64,000 nt of DNA from CAG-217 sp963605415 (GCA_963605415.1 CAVCUL010000002.1:1-64000); one strand, 5' to 3'; positions 34,019 to 42,421 are shown, numbered from the stretch's first letter. Notes: a model not told the origin generated them from the sequence alone. Program-made: numbers and translations.

Positions 34019-35152
34019 TTACTCCTTTGGGTGTTTTTCTACCAGGTCGCGCAGCGCGTCTACCAGGGCGTCTGCTTCTGCTTTGGTGCTTTGGCCGCTA
34101 AAGCTTAGGCGAATGGATTTGTCGATCACCTGTTCCGGCAGCCCCATGGCGGTGAGCACATGGGAACGCTTGCCCTTGGCGCAGGCGGAGCCGCTGCTGA
34201 CGCAAATGCCGTAGTTGGCGGACAGCTCCTGAATAATGGTCTGGCTGCGCATAAAGGTGGGCACGCAAATATTGATGATATAGGGCGACGCCTGGTCGCC
34301 GCTGTTAAAGGTCAGACCGGGGATCTCCGCCAGCCGTTCCTTGGTATAAGTGTTCAGTTCTTTGACGGCGGCGTTCTGGGCGCGCAGGTCCGGCAGTGCC
34401 GCTACCGCTGCACCAAACCCGGCGATCAGGGGCGCCGCTTCCGTACCCGGGCGCAATTTCTTTTCCTGCTCGCCGCCAAAGGTGCGGGGCAGGATTCGCA
34501 CGCCCTTGCGCACATACAGGGCGCCTACCCCCTTGGGGCCGTGGATCTTGTGGGCAGTGACGGTCATTAGATCCACCCCCAGCTTGTCCGGCCGCAGGGG
34601 CACCTTGCCAAAGGTCTGCACACAGTCGGTGTGGATCAGCGCCGGTGCGCCGGCTTTTTGGACCGCCCGGCGAATGCACTCCACCGGCAGGATACTGCCT
34701 ACCTCGTTGTTGATGCGCATGACGGAGACTAAAATGGTGTCCGGGGTGATGGCGCTTTCGATTTGTTCTTTTGTGATATTGCCGGTTTTGTCCGGTTGCA
34801 GGCGAATGACCTCAAAGCCCTCTGCCTCCAACTGGTCGGCGGTTTGTATAATGCTCTCGTGCTCAATGGCGGTGGTCACAATGCGCTTGCCCCGCCGCCG
34901 GTTGGCATAGGCTGCACCGAACAGGGCCAGGTTGTTGGCCTCTGTGCCGCCGGATGTAAAGGTCAGGGTGTCCCGCTCTACGCCCAGAGCGTCCGCCAGC
35001 GCTTGGCGGGCGGCGATGATTTCTTTCATTGTCTGGATCCCCGGGCCGTGCAGGCTGGAGGGGTTGGCAAAGTGGTCGGTGAGCATGGTGCCCACTGCCG
35101 CTACGCAGACCGGGCAAGGTCGGGTGGTGGCTGCGTTATCTAAATAGATCAT
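34019..35152 (-). CDS. Cysteine desulfurase (NifS/IscS-type, ThiI partner)
   Basis: A 377-residue class V aminotransferase that strips sulfur from cysteine. It has the N-terminal YLDNAATT, the TSGGTEANNLA loop, the PLP lysine in TAHKIHGPKGVG (near residue 200) and the persulfide cysteine in SSGSACAKGK (near 325). Its position directly upstream of thiI fits the NifZ-like desulfurase that feeds ThiI in Bacillus. No IscU-type scaffold is present. It overlaps the HAD-Nudix gene by four bases. Confidence 0.94.
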   Translation of the reverse strand: MIYLDNAATTRPCPVCVAAVGTMLTDHFANPSSLHGPGIQTMKEIIAARQALADALGVERDTLTFTSGGTEANNLALFGAAYANRRRGKRIVTTAIEHESIIQTADQLEAEGFEVIRLQPDKTGNITKEQIESAITPDTILVSVMRINNEVGSILPVECIRRAVQKAGAPALIHTDCVQTFGKVPLRPDKLGVDLMTVTAHKIHGPKGVGALYVRKGVRILPRTFGGEQEKKLRPGTEAAPLIAGFGAAVAALPDLRAQNAAVKELNTYTKERLAEIPGLTFNSGDQASPYIINICVPTFMRSQTIIQELSANYGICVSSGSACAKGKRSHVLTAMGLPEQVIDKSIRLSFSGQSTKAEADALVDALRDLVEKHPKE

Positions 35153-36327
35153 GGATTGTTTCGTTCCTTTAATTTCAAAATGGCGATGGCGGTCTTGGCG
35201 TCCTTGATCTCACCGGTCATTACCCGGCGCACCGCCTGATCCAGGGGCATACGCACCACATCCAGGTACTCGCCCTCGTCCAGATGCTGCTGCCCAAAGT
35301 GCAGACCGGCAGCGCCGTACAGGTGAATGATCTCGCCGCAGTAGCCGGGGGAGGGGTACACCTCTCCCAGAGGGAAGTAGCTGTCCGCCGTGGCGCCGCA
35401 CTCCTCTTTGAACTCCCGCTTGCCCGCTTCAAAGGGGTCCTCGCCCTTTTCCAGCTTGCCGGCGGGGATCTCCAGCAGGATCTCCTTGTAAGGATAGCGG
35501 AACTGGCGCACCAGCAGCAGCTCGTTATTTTCCGTCAGTCCGGCTACGGCCACGCCGCCCGGGTGGTCGATGACCTCCCGCTTTTCTTCCGCGCCGTCCA
35601 CCATAGTCACCGTGTCGCAGTGGAGGGTGAGAATACGGCCGTTATAAATGCCGCCGTACTCCTCCGTCTGCTCAAAAAAGCCCAGGGCGATGGCCTCAAT
35701 GTCCATCGGCTTTTCCGCCTGGAAGTCGGCCCCGGTCTCAATAAATTCAAACTTGGTGCCGTAGCCCCAGTTCACCCCTACGGTCTTTAAGCCGTTGGCC
35801 TTGCCGCCGTTAATGTCGTAGCTTTTGTCGCCCACCATCAGCGCCTTTGCCGGGGCAGTCCCCAGCTCTTGCAGGCAGCGGGCGATAATGCTGGTCTTGC
35901 TCTCGCAGTCGGTCTTAAAATCCACGCCGCACACCGCGTCAAAGAATTTGTCTATGGTAAAGTGAGCCAGCAGCTGGTCAATGTAGCGCTTGGGCTTGGA
36001 GGAGGCAATGCCAATGCGGATTCCTGCCGCCTTTAAGTTCTCCAGCAGGGTTACAATGCCCCGGTAAAGCATACTCTCGTTGAGAATGGCGCGGTTATAG
36101 CGCTCTCTGTATTTTTGCACCAGTGCCTGGGCCGTGGCCGCATCTGCGCCGAATTGCTCCTGAAAGGTCACCAGCAGCGGCGGCCCGATAAAGCAGCGCA
36201 GGGCGCCCGGCTCCGGGGGCACTGCAAAGCCGTAGGCCTCCAGCGCATAGGCGGCACTGTTCATAATGCCCGGGCCGGTGTCACACAGAGTGCCGTCAAA
36301 GTCAAAAATCACCGCAGAAAATCTCAT
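35149..36327 (-). CDS. HAD phosphatase-Nudix hydrolase fusion
   Basis: A 392-residue two-domain enzyme. Residues 1-215 are a phosphoglycolate phosphatase-like HAD domain: FDFDGTLCD (Asp9, Asp11), a helical cap, SSKPK (motif II/III) and VGDKSYD (motif IV). Residues 225-390 are a Nudix domain of the ADP-ribose pyrophosphatase type, with an intact Nudix box from Gly290 to Gly311 (GX5EX7REFKEECG). The linker is short and the frame is continuous. The pairing suggests ADP-ribose or nucleotide-sugar cleavage followed by dephosphorylation of the sugar phosphate, which is an inference. It overlaps the desulfurase and the thioesterase genes by four bases on each side. Confidence 0.85.
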   Translation of the reverse strand: MRFSAVIFDFDGTLCDTGPGIMNSAAYALEAYGFAVPPEPGALRCFIGPPLLVTFQEQFGADAATAQALVQKYRERYNRAILNESMLYRGIVTLLENLKAAGIRIGIASSKPKRYIDQLLAHFTIDKFFDAVCGVDFKTDCESKTSIIARCLQELGTAPAKALMVGDKSYDINGGKANGLKTVGVNWGYGTKFEFIETGADFQAEKPMDIEAIALGFFEQTEEYGGIYNGRILTLHCDTVTMVDGAEEKREVIDHPGGVAVAGLTENNELLLVRQFRYPYKEILLEIPAGKLEKGEDPFEAGKREFKEECGATADSYFPLGEVYPSPGYCGEIIHLYGAAGLHFGQQHLDEGEYLDVVRMPLDQAVRRVMTGEIKDAKTAIAILKLKERNNP

Positions 36328-36713
36328 TTGCCCTCGACCTTTCTTAAGAACTTTTCCGCCAATACCACAAAGCGCTCTATGGTACCGCTGCCCACCAGCT
36401 CGTTCTTGTCATTGTGGGCGGTTACATGGAAGGTGAGCTTGCGCCCGTCCACTTCTGTCAGCACGGCCTTGGCGGTGATTACCTCGCCGATGGCACTGGC
36501 CTTGATGTGGGTAATATTCATAGCTGTGCCCACGGTGGTCTCGTCGTCCTCCAGCAGGTCTGCCACCGCCTCGCAGGTGGCCTTTTCCATCAGGGCCAGC
36601 ATAAAGGGGGTACCCAGTACCGGCAGGGAGCCGGATTCGGCGGCAATGGCGGTGTTGGTGGTGTTTACAAGGGTCAGGGCCTCGCCCTGTATTTCTCCCA
36701 TGGCGGTTTTCAT
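36324..36713 (-). CDS. FlK-like hotdog-fold thioesterase
   Basis: A 129-residue single-domain hotdog protein resembling fluoroacetyl-CoA thioesterase (FlK) relatives. The features are a TPFMLALMEKATCEAV helix carrying the acidic residue and TAMNITHIKAS with the conserved His. It probably hydrolyses a short acyl-CoA as a housekeeping activity; the substrate is unknown. The ATG at 36713 sits seven bases after GAGGAG; an ATG two codons upstream would be too close to that site. It is the first gene of the minus operon that runs to the sortase-like gene. Confidence 0.82.
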   Translation of the reverse strand: MKTAMGEIQGEALTLVNTTNTAIAAESGSLPVLGTPFMLALMEKATCEAVADLLEDDETTVGTAMNITHIKASAIGEVITAKAVLTEVDGRKLTFHVTAHNDKNELVGSGTIERFVVLAEKFLRKVEGK

Positions 36714-36766
36714 ATGCATGCTCCTCTCGGCATATCGCCGTTTGCGTTCTTACAAGACTTCACCGT

Positions 36767-36795
36767 ATTATAGCACACTTCCATTTCATATACAA
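36767..36795 (-). promoter_or_regulatory. Promoter for the thioesterase-to-sortase-like operon
   Basis: TTGTAT (36795-36790), 17 bases, TATAAT (36772-36767) on the minus strand, 53 bases upstream of the start. Confidence 0.6.
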
Positions 36796-36896
36796 TTATA
36801 AAGCGCAATTCTTTGCCCCGGTGTGCCAAAAATTGCGTGTACAAACCGCCGCTTTTGTGGTAAAATAATCCAAAGTCAGACGCAGGAGGTGCTCCA

Positions 36897-37688
36897 GTGA
36901 GGCAGAAACACCAAAAAAAGCCAAAGGCCCAACGGCCGCGTATTCATTTGCTGGACGAATTGCGGGGCTTTGCCATTCTCTGTATGGTGGTGCACCACGC
37001 CTTTTTAGATGTGGGCGATGTGTTGCAGCTGGATTGGGGCTATCAGGTATTTGATGCCCTGTGCACGGTGCAGCCTGTTTTTTGGGGGCTGTTTATTCTC
37101 ATTTCCGGTATTTGCTCCCGCCTGTCCCGCAACCCGGTGCGCCGGGGCGCGGTGGTGCTGTGCTGCGGTCTGGTAATCACCGGGGTCACCGTGTGGGTGC
37201 TGCCCCTGATGGGCATGACCGGCGCGAAGATCTACTTTGGTATTCTCTCTTGCCTGGGTTGCTGTATGATCCTCACCGGCTTGCTGCTACCGGCGGTACA
37301 GAAAATTCCGCCCCGCCTGGGTATGTTCCTTTGCGGCGTGCTGTTTTTTCTGACTTATGGGGTCAGCCAGCCGGCGCACACCGTGGTCTTTGGTTTGGTG
37401 CATTTGCCGGCGTTTCTGTTTCGTACCAACTGGTTGATGCCCTTGGGCTTTTTTAACAGCAGTTTTCAGTCCGCCGATTATTTCGCTTTGATTCCCTGGT
37501 TCTTCTTGTTCCTGCTGGGAGCCTTTGCCGGGGCCTATGTGCGGGACGGCCGCCTGCCGGCGCCTTTTTACCGCCGACACAGCCGGGTGCTGTGCTGGCT
37601 GGGGCGCAACAGCCTGTGGGTTTATATGGGCCACCAGGTGGTGCTTTACGCCGTCTTTTTTCTGATCGCCATTTTGATGTACACCTAA
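36897..37688 (+). CDS. DUF1624 heparan-alpha-glucosaminide N-acetyltransferase-like protein
   Basis: A 263-residue membrane protein with a basic cytoplasmic head, the signature LDELRGFAILCMVVHHAF (residues 18-35) and about seven membrane helices, ending in LGRNSLWVYMGHQVVLY. This is the DUF1624 build, bacterial relatives of the enzyme that moves acetyl from cytoplasmic acetyl-CoA to a sugar across the membrane. It probably acetylates a surface glycan. The start is a GTG at 36897, seven bases after AGGAGGT. Confidence 0.82.
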   Translation: MRQKHQKKPKAQRPRIHLLDELRGFAILCMVVHHAFLDVGDVLQLDWGYQVFDALCTVQPVFWGLFILISGICSRLSRNPVRRGAVVLCCGLVITGVTVWVLPLMGMTGAKIYFGILSCLGCCMILTGLLLPAVQKIPPRLGMFLCGVLFFLTYGVSQPAHTVVFGLVHLPAFLFRTNWLMPLGFFNSSFQSADYFALIPWFFLFLLGAFAGAYVRDGRLPAPFYRRHSRVLCWLGRNSLWVYMGHQVVLYAVFFLIAILMYT

Positions 37689-37706
37689 AAGCACACACAA
37701 AAATAA

Positions 37707-37745
37707 AGCGCACCTCATAAGATGAAATGAGGTGCGCTGTTCTTT
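37707..37745. terminator. Terminator hairpin after the DUF1624 gene
   Basis: AGCGCACCTCAT (37707-37718) pairs with ATGAGGTGCGCT (37727-37738), with A-rich sequence on the left and GTTCTTTA on the right. Confidence 0.65.
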
Positions 37746-37849
37746 ATTGGCGGCGCTGTGTGCAGGTGCGCTTTTCAGGTGTTAGCGGCGGTAACGCCCT
37801 GGGCGTTCACAGACTTGCCGCTGCTGTATCGTCTGTGCAGATAGAGGGG

Positions 37850-38179
37850 TCAGAGTCCGTTGTTCTCTGCTTCCAGCCAGCAGTCGTTGGCCTTGGCCAC
37901 GGCAATTTGGCAGTAGCGCAGCAGCCGATTGGCTGCCGCTTTTGCTGCGTGGATATGGTGGCTGACTGTTGCCTGGGACAGACCCAGCCCCCGGGCAATC
38001 TCCGTTTGGCTTTTGCCGTCTACATAAAAGGCACGCAGGCAGATGCGCTGCCGGGGGCTCAGTTCCTTTTCCATCACCAGAGGCAGTACCGCCAGCAGGG
38101 CGCGGCGAGTGACGGCCTGGGTGTCCGGCTCCGCTTGAGGCGAGGGGGTAAAGCAGCAGCTTTCAATCACATCCGTCAT
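37850..38179 (-). CDS. Sigma-70 region 4-like helix-turn-helix protein
   Basis: A 109-residue protein. Residues 35-90 form a sigma-70 region 4/LuxR-type helix-turn-helix: LSPRQRICLRAFYVDGKSQ, then EIARGLGLSQATVSHHIHAA. The N-terminus is short and no region 2 is present, so it cannot be a full sigma factor. Its ATG at 38179 overlaps the stop of the small upstream gene (ATGA), so the two are coupled. Such pairs recur in gut clostridia and often accompany mobile or developmental regulation; the target here is unknown. Confidence 0.72.
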   Translation of the reverse strand: MTDVIESCCFTPSPQAEPDTQAVTRRALLAVLPLVMEKELSPRQRICLRAFYVDGKSQTEIARGLGLSQATVSHHIHAAKAAANRLLRYCQIAVAKANDCWLEAENNGL

Positions 38180-38388
38180 GCACTGCAATCCTCCTGATAG
38201 TAGCCATCCAGCAGATTGGCAATATGCCGGCATTCGCAGGCCATTTCATAGTAGGTACGCAGTTTTCTGCGCAGTCGATATAGGTCCTCTCCGCCATAGA
38301 CGGAAAGCAGCGGGCGCAATCCGTCCATTTTGGCACACAAAACTTGATATTGTGTACGATATTCCTGAGCGAGTTCTTCAATGTGCAT
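38176..38388 (-). CDS. Small helical protein paired with the sigma-like gene
   Basis: A 70-residue acidic-basic helical protein with several Cys and Tyr residues. I do not recognise a domain, and it is annotated on position and coding quality. The ATG at 38388 follows AAGGACGG with good spacing; an ATG seven codons earlier has no ribosome site. It has its own promoter and shares an ATGA overlap with the sigma-like gene, which suggests a regulator and partner pair, perhaps with this protein controlling the other. Confidence 0.6.
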   Translation of the reverse strand: MHIEELAQEYRTQYQVLCAKMDGLRPLLSVYGGEDLYRLRRKLRTYYEMACECRHIANLLDGYYQEDCSA

Positions 38389-38466
38389 GATTCTTCCGTC
38401 CTTTTTCATATTTCAGGAACAGCAGCGGGCTTTGCGGGCGCCTGTTTTTCTGCTGTTTCTGCTTCC

Positions 38467-38495
38467 ATAATAGAGAATTCGACCTGTAATGTCAA
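38467..38495 (-). promoter_or_regulatory. Promoter for the sigma-like pair
   Basis: TTGACA (38495-38490), 17 bases, TATTAT (38472-38467) on the minus strand, about 79 bases upstream of the first start. The 390-base gap to dat holds this promoter, an AT-rich stretch, the inverted repeat at 38651 and the dat promoter, but no gene. Confidence 0.65.
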
Positions 38496-38650
38496 CCAAA
38501 TTGAGAAAAAAATTGGAAAATTTTACAAAAAATCTACATTTCTGTTTCCTGTGACGGTTTAGCGCAGAGTTTGACAAATTTTGCGTGTGGATATCCGTAT
38601 ACTGTGTTCTGCGTTTGTGCCAAATGCCTACGGGCTGTCGGACGACGGTT

Positions 38651-38676
38651 GGATAATCACCGCGTGCTGATTATCC
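38651..38676. promoter_or_regulatory. Inverted repeat upstream of the dat promoter
   Basis: GGATAATCA (38651-38659) and TGATTATCC (38668-38676) form a perfect inverted repeat with an eight-base centre, ending ten bases before the -35 of the dat promoter. It could be an operator or a stable hairpin from an upstream transcript. Confidence 0.45.
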
Positions 38677-38686
38677 TCGGCGCGCC

Positions 38687-38715
38687 TTTACATTTGTGCA
38701 AAAAAGTGGTATAGT
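38687..38715 (+). promoter_or_regulatory. Promoter of the D-glutamate/5-oxoproline operon
   Basis: TTTACA (38687-38692), 17 bases, TATAGT (38710-38715). Transcription would start near 38722, leaving a leader of about 60 bases before the dat ATG. Confidence 0.6.
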
Positions 38716-38723
38716 GATAAATA

Positions 38724-38768
38724 AGGGCAACGGAGCTTCTACGGCTTTGGTGCCCTATTGTCTTTTTT
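38724..38768 (+). promoter_or_regulatory. Leader hairpin with T run before dat
   Basis: AGGGCAACGGAGC (38724-38736) can pair with GGCTTTGGTGCCCT (38743-38756) with one mismatch and two wobbles, and T6 follows at 38763-38768, just before GGAGG. It could be a 5' stabiliser or an attenuator. The spacing of the T run is not ideal for a terminator. Confidence 0.35.
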
Positions 38769-38781
38769 GGAGGATGACATT

Positions 38782-39630
38782 ATGGAGAATTTAGGTTATT
38801 ATAATGGCAAATTCGGCCTGCTGGAAGAAATGCAGGTGCCAATGCTGGACCGCGTGTGCTTTTTCGGTGACGGTTGTTACGACGCCACTTACAGCCGCAA
38901 TCATGTGATCTATGCGCTGGATGAGCACCTGGACCGCTTTTATAACAGCGCGGCGCTTTTGGGTATTCATTTGACCCAGACCAAGGCAGAGATGGGTGCG
39001 CTGCTGTCTGAAATGGTTAAGAAAGTGGATAGCGGCGACCAGTTTGTTTACTGGCAGGTGACCCGTGGTACAGCTATGCGCAACCATGCGTACCCGGATC
39101 CGGACAAAGTACCGGCAAATTTGTGGATTGTTTTGACTCCTTGCCCGGTGCAGGACACTTATAAGAAGATCAAGCTGATTACCACGGAGGATACCCGTTT
39201 TCTCCATTGCAATATTAAGACTTTGAACCTATTGCCCTCCTGTATGGCAGCCCAGCGTACGGCAGTGGCCGGGTGTGACGAGTCTGTGTTCCATCGGGGC
39301 GATATTGTCACCGAGTGTGCCCACTCCAATGTGTCTATTATTCAGGACGGCGTGTTCAAGACTCATCCCACCGATCACTATATTCTGCCGGGCATTGCCC
39401 GCGCCCATTTAATTAAAATGTGCAAGAAATTGGGCTATGCCGTGGACGAGACCCCCTTTACCGTGGCAGAGATGATGGCTGCGGACGAGGTGATTGTGTC
39501 TTCTTCCGGTTCTTTCTGCCTGGCGGCGGAGAGTATTGACGGCCAGCCGGTAGGCGGCAAGGCACCGGAGATGTTAAAGACACTGCAAGACGCATTGGTG
39601 GCAGATTTTAACCAGGCAACGGCGGACTGA
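38782..39630 (+). CDS. dat: D-amino-acid aminotransferase (class IV)
   Basis: A 282-residue fold-type IV PLP enzyme. The PLP lysine lies in NIKTLNLLPS (near residue 146), and VTECAHSN (near 183) matches the TExSxSN cofactor loop of D-alanine aminotransferases. Dat exchanges D-alanine and 2-oxoglutarate with pyruvate and D-glutamate. The related branched-chain and 4-amino-4-deoxychorismate enzymes have a different loop, and the flanking D-glutamate cyclase, 5-oxoprolinase and alanine racemase genes support D-specificity. GGAGG precedes the ATG at 38782. It is the first gene of the operon. Confidence 0.86.
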   Translation: MENLGYYNGKFGLLEEMQVPMLDRVCFFGDGCYDATYSRNHVIYALDEHLDRFYNSAALLGIHLTQTKAEMGALLSEMVKKVDSGDQFVYWQVTRGTAMRNHAYPDPDKVPANLWIVLTPCPVQDTYKKIKLITTEDTRFLHCNIKTLNLLPSCMAAQRTAVAGCDESVFHRGDIVTECAHSNVSIIQDGVFKTHPTDHYILPGIARAHLIKMCKKLGYAVDETPFTVAEMMAADEVIVSSSGSFCLAAESIDGQPVGGKAPEMLKTLQDALVADFNQATAD

Positions 39631-39650
39631 GCAGTCGAGAGGAACCCGCG

Positions 39651-40730
39651 ATGAATAACGAAGAACTGACTCTTTATAATATCGGTGAGAATTTAGACAG
39701 TTTAATGACGCTGGACCCACGGGGCTATGGTGTGTGCCGTATTCTGTATCGGGCCGCGCGGAATTACGCCGGCGAGCCCTTATCTGTGCATGCGGCCAAA
39801 GGGCTGGTGGAGCATATTCATGCCGGGGATTTGGTGTATATTATCACCGGCTTTGTATTGTTACCCTGGAAGCAGCCGGAGACGGACGGTATGGTATCGT
39901 CCATGATGTTGGCGCGTTTTCTGATCAAAGCCTTTGACTGCACCCCGGTGCTGGTGGTGCCGGAGGAATGTATGGAGGCAGTACAACGGCTGGCCCGGGT
40001 GCTGGGCTTTCATTTGTACGATACAGTAGAGGAGGCACAGGAATACCCATTTTCCATGTGTGCTGTGCCCTTTACGAAGGACGATCGGGAGGCACCTGCC
40101 CAGGCAGAGGCACTGTTGGCGAAGGGCGTTCCGGCAGCAGTGATTACCAATGAGGCTCCCGGGCGCAACGCCCAGGGTGCGTACCATAACGCAGTGGGTA
40201 AGTGCTTAACAGAGCTGGAGGCCAAGAGCGATGTGCTGTTTCATGCCTGCCAGGAACGAGGCGTTTATAATCTGTCCATCGGCGATTTGGGCAACGAAAT
40301 CGGCATGGCGGCCATCGGTGACCATATCCGTAAATATGTGCCCCATGCAGATGCGGGTGAGTGTGCATGTGCCTGCGGCGGTGGAATTTTGGTAGAGAGC
40401 GCAGCGGACAATCTAATCACCGCCACCTGCTCCGACTGGGGCTGCAATGCCATGATGGCGGCTACGGCCTATCTGCTGGGCAATCCGGATCTGTTCCAGT
40501 CCGAGGAGGTGCAACAGCGAGCTATGGAGGAGGCGGCGCGGGCCGGGCTTCTGGATATGTATGGGCGCAATATTCCCAGCATAGACGGCTTTGGCCGCAG
40601 CATTAATTTGCCGCTGGTAAAGCTGATGAAAGAGCTGATCAGTTACCCGCCCAAGGTGGTACAAAAAACTACCGGCTGGTTTGCAGACACCATTGCTAAG
40701 GGCTATTTTGACGGTTATTACGGAGAATAA
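39651..40730 (+). CDS. DUF4392 protein, D-glutamate cyclase-type module
   Basis: A 359-residue protein of the DUF4392 family, which forms the C-terminal half of the mammalian D-glutamate cyclase DGLUCY. Recognisable segments are DLVYIITGFVLLP followed by ETDGMVSSMMLARFL (about 70-90), VPAAVITNEAPGRN and SIGDLGNEIGMAAIGD (about 215-230), then a Cys/Gly-rich stretch. DGLUCY converts D-glutamate to 5-oxo-D-proline and water. Here the two halves are separate genes, with the DUF1445 half three genes downstream. Which half holds the active site is not settled by sequence. GAGGAACC precedes the ATG. Confidence 0.8.
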   Translation: MNNEELTLYNIGENLDSLMTLDPRGYGVCRILYRAARNYAGEPLSVHAAKGLVEHIHAGDLVYIITGFVLLPWKQPETDGMVSSMMLARFLIKAFDCTPVLVVPEECMEAVQRLARVLGFHLYDTVEEAQEYPFSMCAVPFTKDDREAPAQAEALLAKGVPAAVITNEAPGRNAQGAYHNAVGKCLTELEAKSDVLFHACQERGVYNLSIGDLGNEIGMAAIGDHIRKYVPHADAGECACACGGGILVESAADNLITATCSDWGCNAMMAATAYLLGNPDLFQSEEVQQRAMEEAARAGLLDMYGRNIPSIDGFGRSINLPLVKLMKELISYPPKVVQKTTGWFADTIAKGYFDGYYGE

Positions 40731-40733
40731 TCC

Positions 40734-41465
40734 ATGGACTATTCCTTTTTACAGTGTGGCGAGGGCGCCCTTACCGTGCATTTGGGGGAGGGAATAGACC
40801 CGGCTGTTAACCGCCGGGTCACTGCTCTTCAAGGGGCTATCGTTAGCGCCGGCTTGCGTGGGATCACGGATTTGATTCCCGCCTATGCGGATTTGACTGT
40901 GTGCTATGACTGCACGGTGATCTCTGCGGGGGCGTTGCAGCGGCGACTGGCACGGCTGCTGGACAGCTTGTCCGTTGCCGGGCAGGATCGGCGGCGGGTG
41001 TTTCGTCTGCCGGTATGCTACGGCGGTGAATATGGACCGGATCTGGACTTTGTGTGCTGCCATAGCGGTCTGTCTGCGCAGGAAGTCATTGATCTGCACA
41101 GCGCACCGAATTATTTGATTTATATGCTGGGCTTTTTGCCCGGCTTTGCCTATTTAGGGGGACTGGATCCCCGGCTGTACACACCGCGGCTGGATAGCCC
41201 ACGCACCTGTATTCCTGCGGGTAGCGTAGGGATCGGCGGTGCCCAGACCGGGGTGTATCCGCTGGCGTCCCCCGGCGGCTGGCAGCTGCTGGGGCGCACA
41301 CCGGTGTCTGTATTTGACCGGCAGCGGCAGGAGCCGATCCTGTACCGGGCAGGGGATCTGGTGCATTTTGTGCCTATTTTGCCCACCGAGTATGCGGAGA
41401 TTTCCCAGGCGGTGACAGAGGGTACTTACGCGATACAGGTGGAGGAGGTGCCGGTATGCGACTGA
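40734..41465 (+). CDS. pxpB: 5-oxoprolinase subunit PxpB
   Basis: A 243-residue KipI/allophanate hydrolase subunit 1-type protein. It carries GFLPGFAYLGGLDPRL and GSVGIGGAQTGVYPLASPGGW, the diagnostic motifs of this cyclophilin-like subunit. With PxpC and PxpA it forms the prokaryotic ATP-dependent 5-oxoprolinase, which opens 5-oxoproline to glutamate. It starts three bases after the DUF4392 stop and overlaps pxpC by ten bases. Confidence 0.93.
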   Translation: MDYSFLQCGEGALTVHLGEGIDPAVNRRVTALQGAIVSAGLRGITDLIPAYADLTVCYDCTVISAGALQRRLARLLDSLSVAGQDRRRVFRLPVCYGGEYGPDLDFVCCHSGLSAQEVIDLHSAPNYLIYMLGFLPGFAYLGGLDPRLYTPRLDSPRTCIPAGSVGIGGAQTGVYPLASPGGWQLLGRTPVSVFDRQRQEPILYRAGDLVHFVPILPTEYAEISQAVTEGTYAIQVEEVPVCD

Positions 41466-42388
41466 CCATTGACTCCCCCGGTGCCCTGACCACTGTACAG
41501 GACTTGGGGCGTACCGGAGTAGCTCACCTGGGTTTTTGCACCTGCGGTGCGATGGACTTAACTTCTATGCAGATTGCCAACCGGTTGGTGGGCAACTGCC
41601 TGAACTGTGCGGTATTGGAGATGACCCTGACCGGCGTTTCTGCCCGCTTTGTAGGCGAAGGCTATTTTGCGTTAGCCGGAGGGGACTTTGCTCCCACTTT
41701 GAACGGCAGACCGATAAGAAATTACCAGGCATATGCAGTGCGCAGTGGTGATCGGCTGCAACTGGGTGCTGCCCGCACCGGGCTGCGGTGCTATTTGGCC
41801 CTGTCCGGCGGCGTGGATGTGCCGGTGGTGCTGGGTAGCCGCTCCACGGATCTTAAAATTCAAATGGGCGGGCTGGATGGCCGTGCCCTGCAAGCGGGGG
41901 ATGTGCTGACTGCCGGCAATTTTTGCCTGCCTATCGGCGATCCGGCACCTTGGCATATAGATCCGGTGACTTTTGTGCCGCCGTTTATACTGCGGTGCAT
42001 AGACGGTCCACAGGCGGATCGGTTCAATTCGGCTGCACGGACGGATTTTTATAATAAGCCCTATACCGTCACCCCTAAGAGCGACCGTATGGGCCTGCGG
42101 GTGGAGGGCCCGGCGCTGACGGCAGACGGTGGCGTGGATATTTGCTCCGACGGGATCGTGCGGGGCAGTGTGCAGGTGCCCGGCAGCGGGCAGCCCATTG
42201 TGCTGATGAGCGATCACCAAACGGTGGGCGGCTATGCCAAGATCGCCACGGTGATTGGCTGTGATGTGTCGCTGTTGGCCCAGGCACGGCCCGGGGATAC
42301 GGTGCGCTTCATGCCGATATCGATAAATGAAGCGGAAAAGATTGCCCGCCGGCAGAAAAAGTGGCTGGACAATTTGCTTTTTTGGTAA
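41456..42388 (+). CDS. pxpC: 5-oxoprolinase subunit PxpC
   Basis: A 310-residue KipA/biotin-dependent carboxylase-like subunit. Motifs include TTVQDLGRTG at the N-terminus, GGFAP-like LAGGDFAPTLNGRP, LALSGGVDVPVVLGSRSTDL and the C-terminal LMSDHQTVGGYAKIATV. It is the partner of PxpB in the 5-oxoprolinase complex. The overlapping start inside pxpB suggests translational coupling and equal stoichiometry. Confidence 0.93.
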   Translation: MRLTIDSPGALTTVQDLGRTGVAHLGFCTCGAMDLTSMQIANRLVGNCLNCAVLEMTLTGVSARFVGEGYFALAGGDFAPTLNGRPIRNYQAYAVRSGDRLQLGAARTGLRCYLALSGGVDVPVVLGSRSTDLKIQMGGLDGRALQAGDVLTAGNFCLPIGDPAPWHIDPVTFVPPFILRCIDGPQADRFNSAARTDFYNKPYTVTPKSDRMGLRVEGPALTADGGVDICSDGIVRGSVQVPGSGQPIVLMSDHQTVGGYAKIATVIGCDVSLLAQARPGDTVRFMPISINEAEKIARRQKKWLDNLLFW

Positions 42389-42421
42389 AAAATATTGCCT
42401 TTCGATACAGGAGGATATAGA

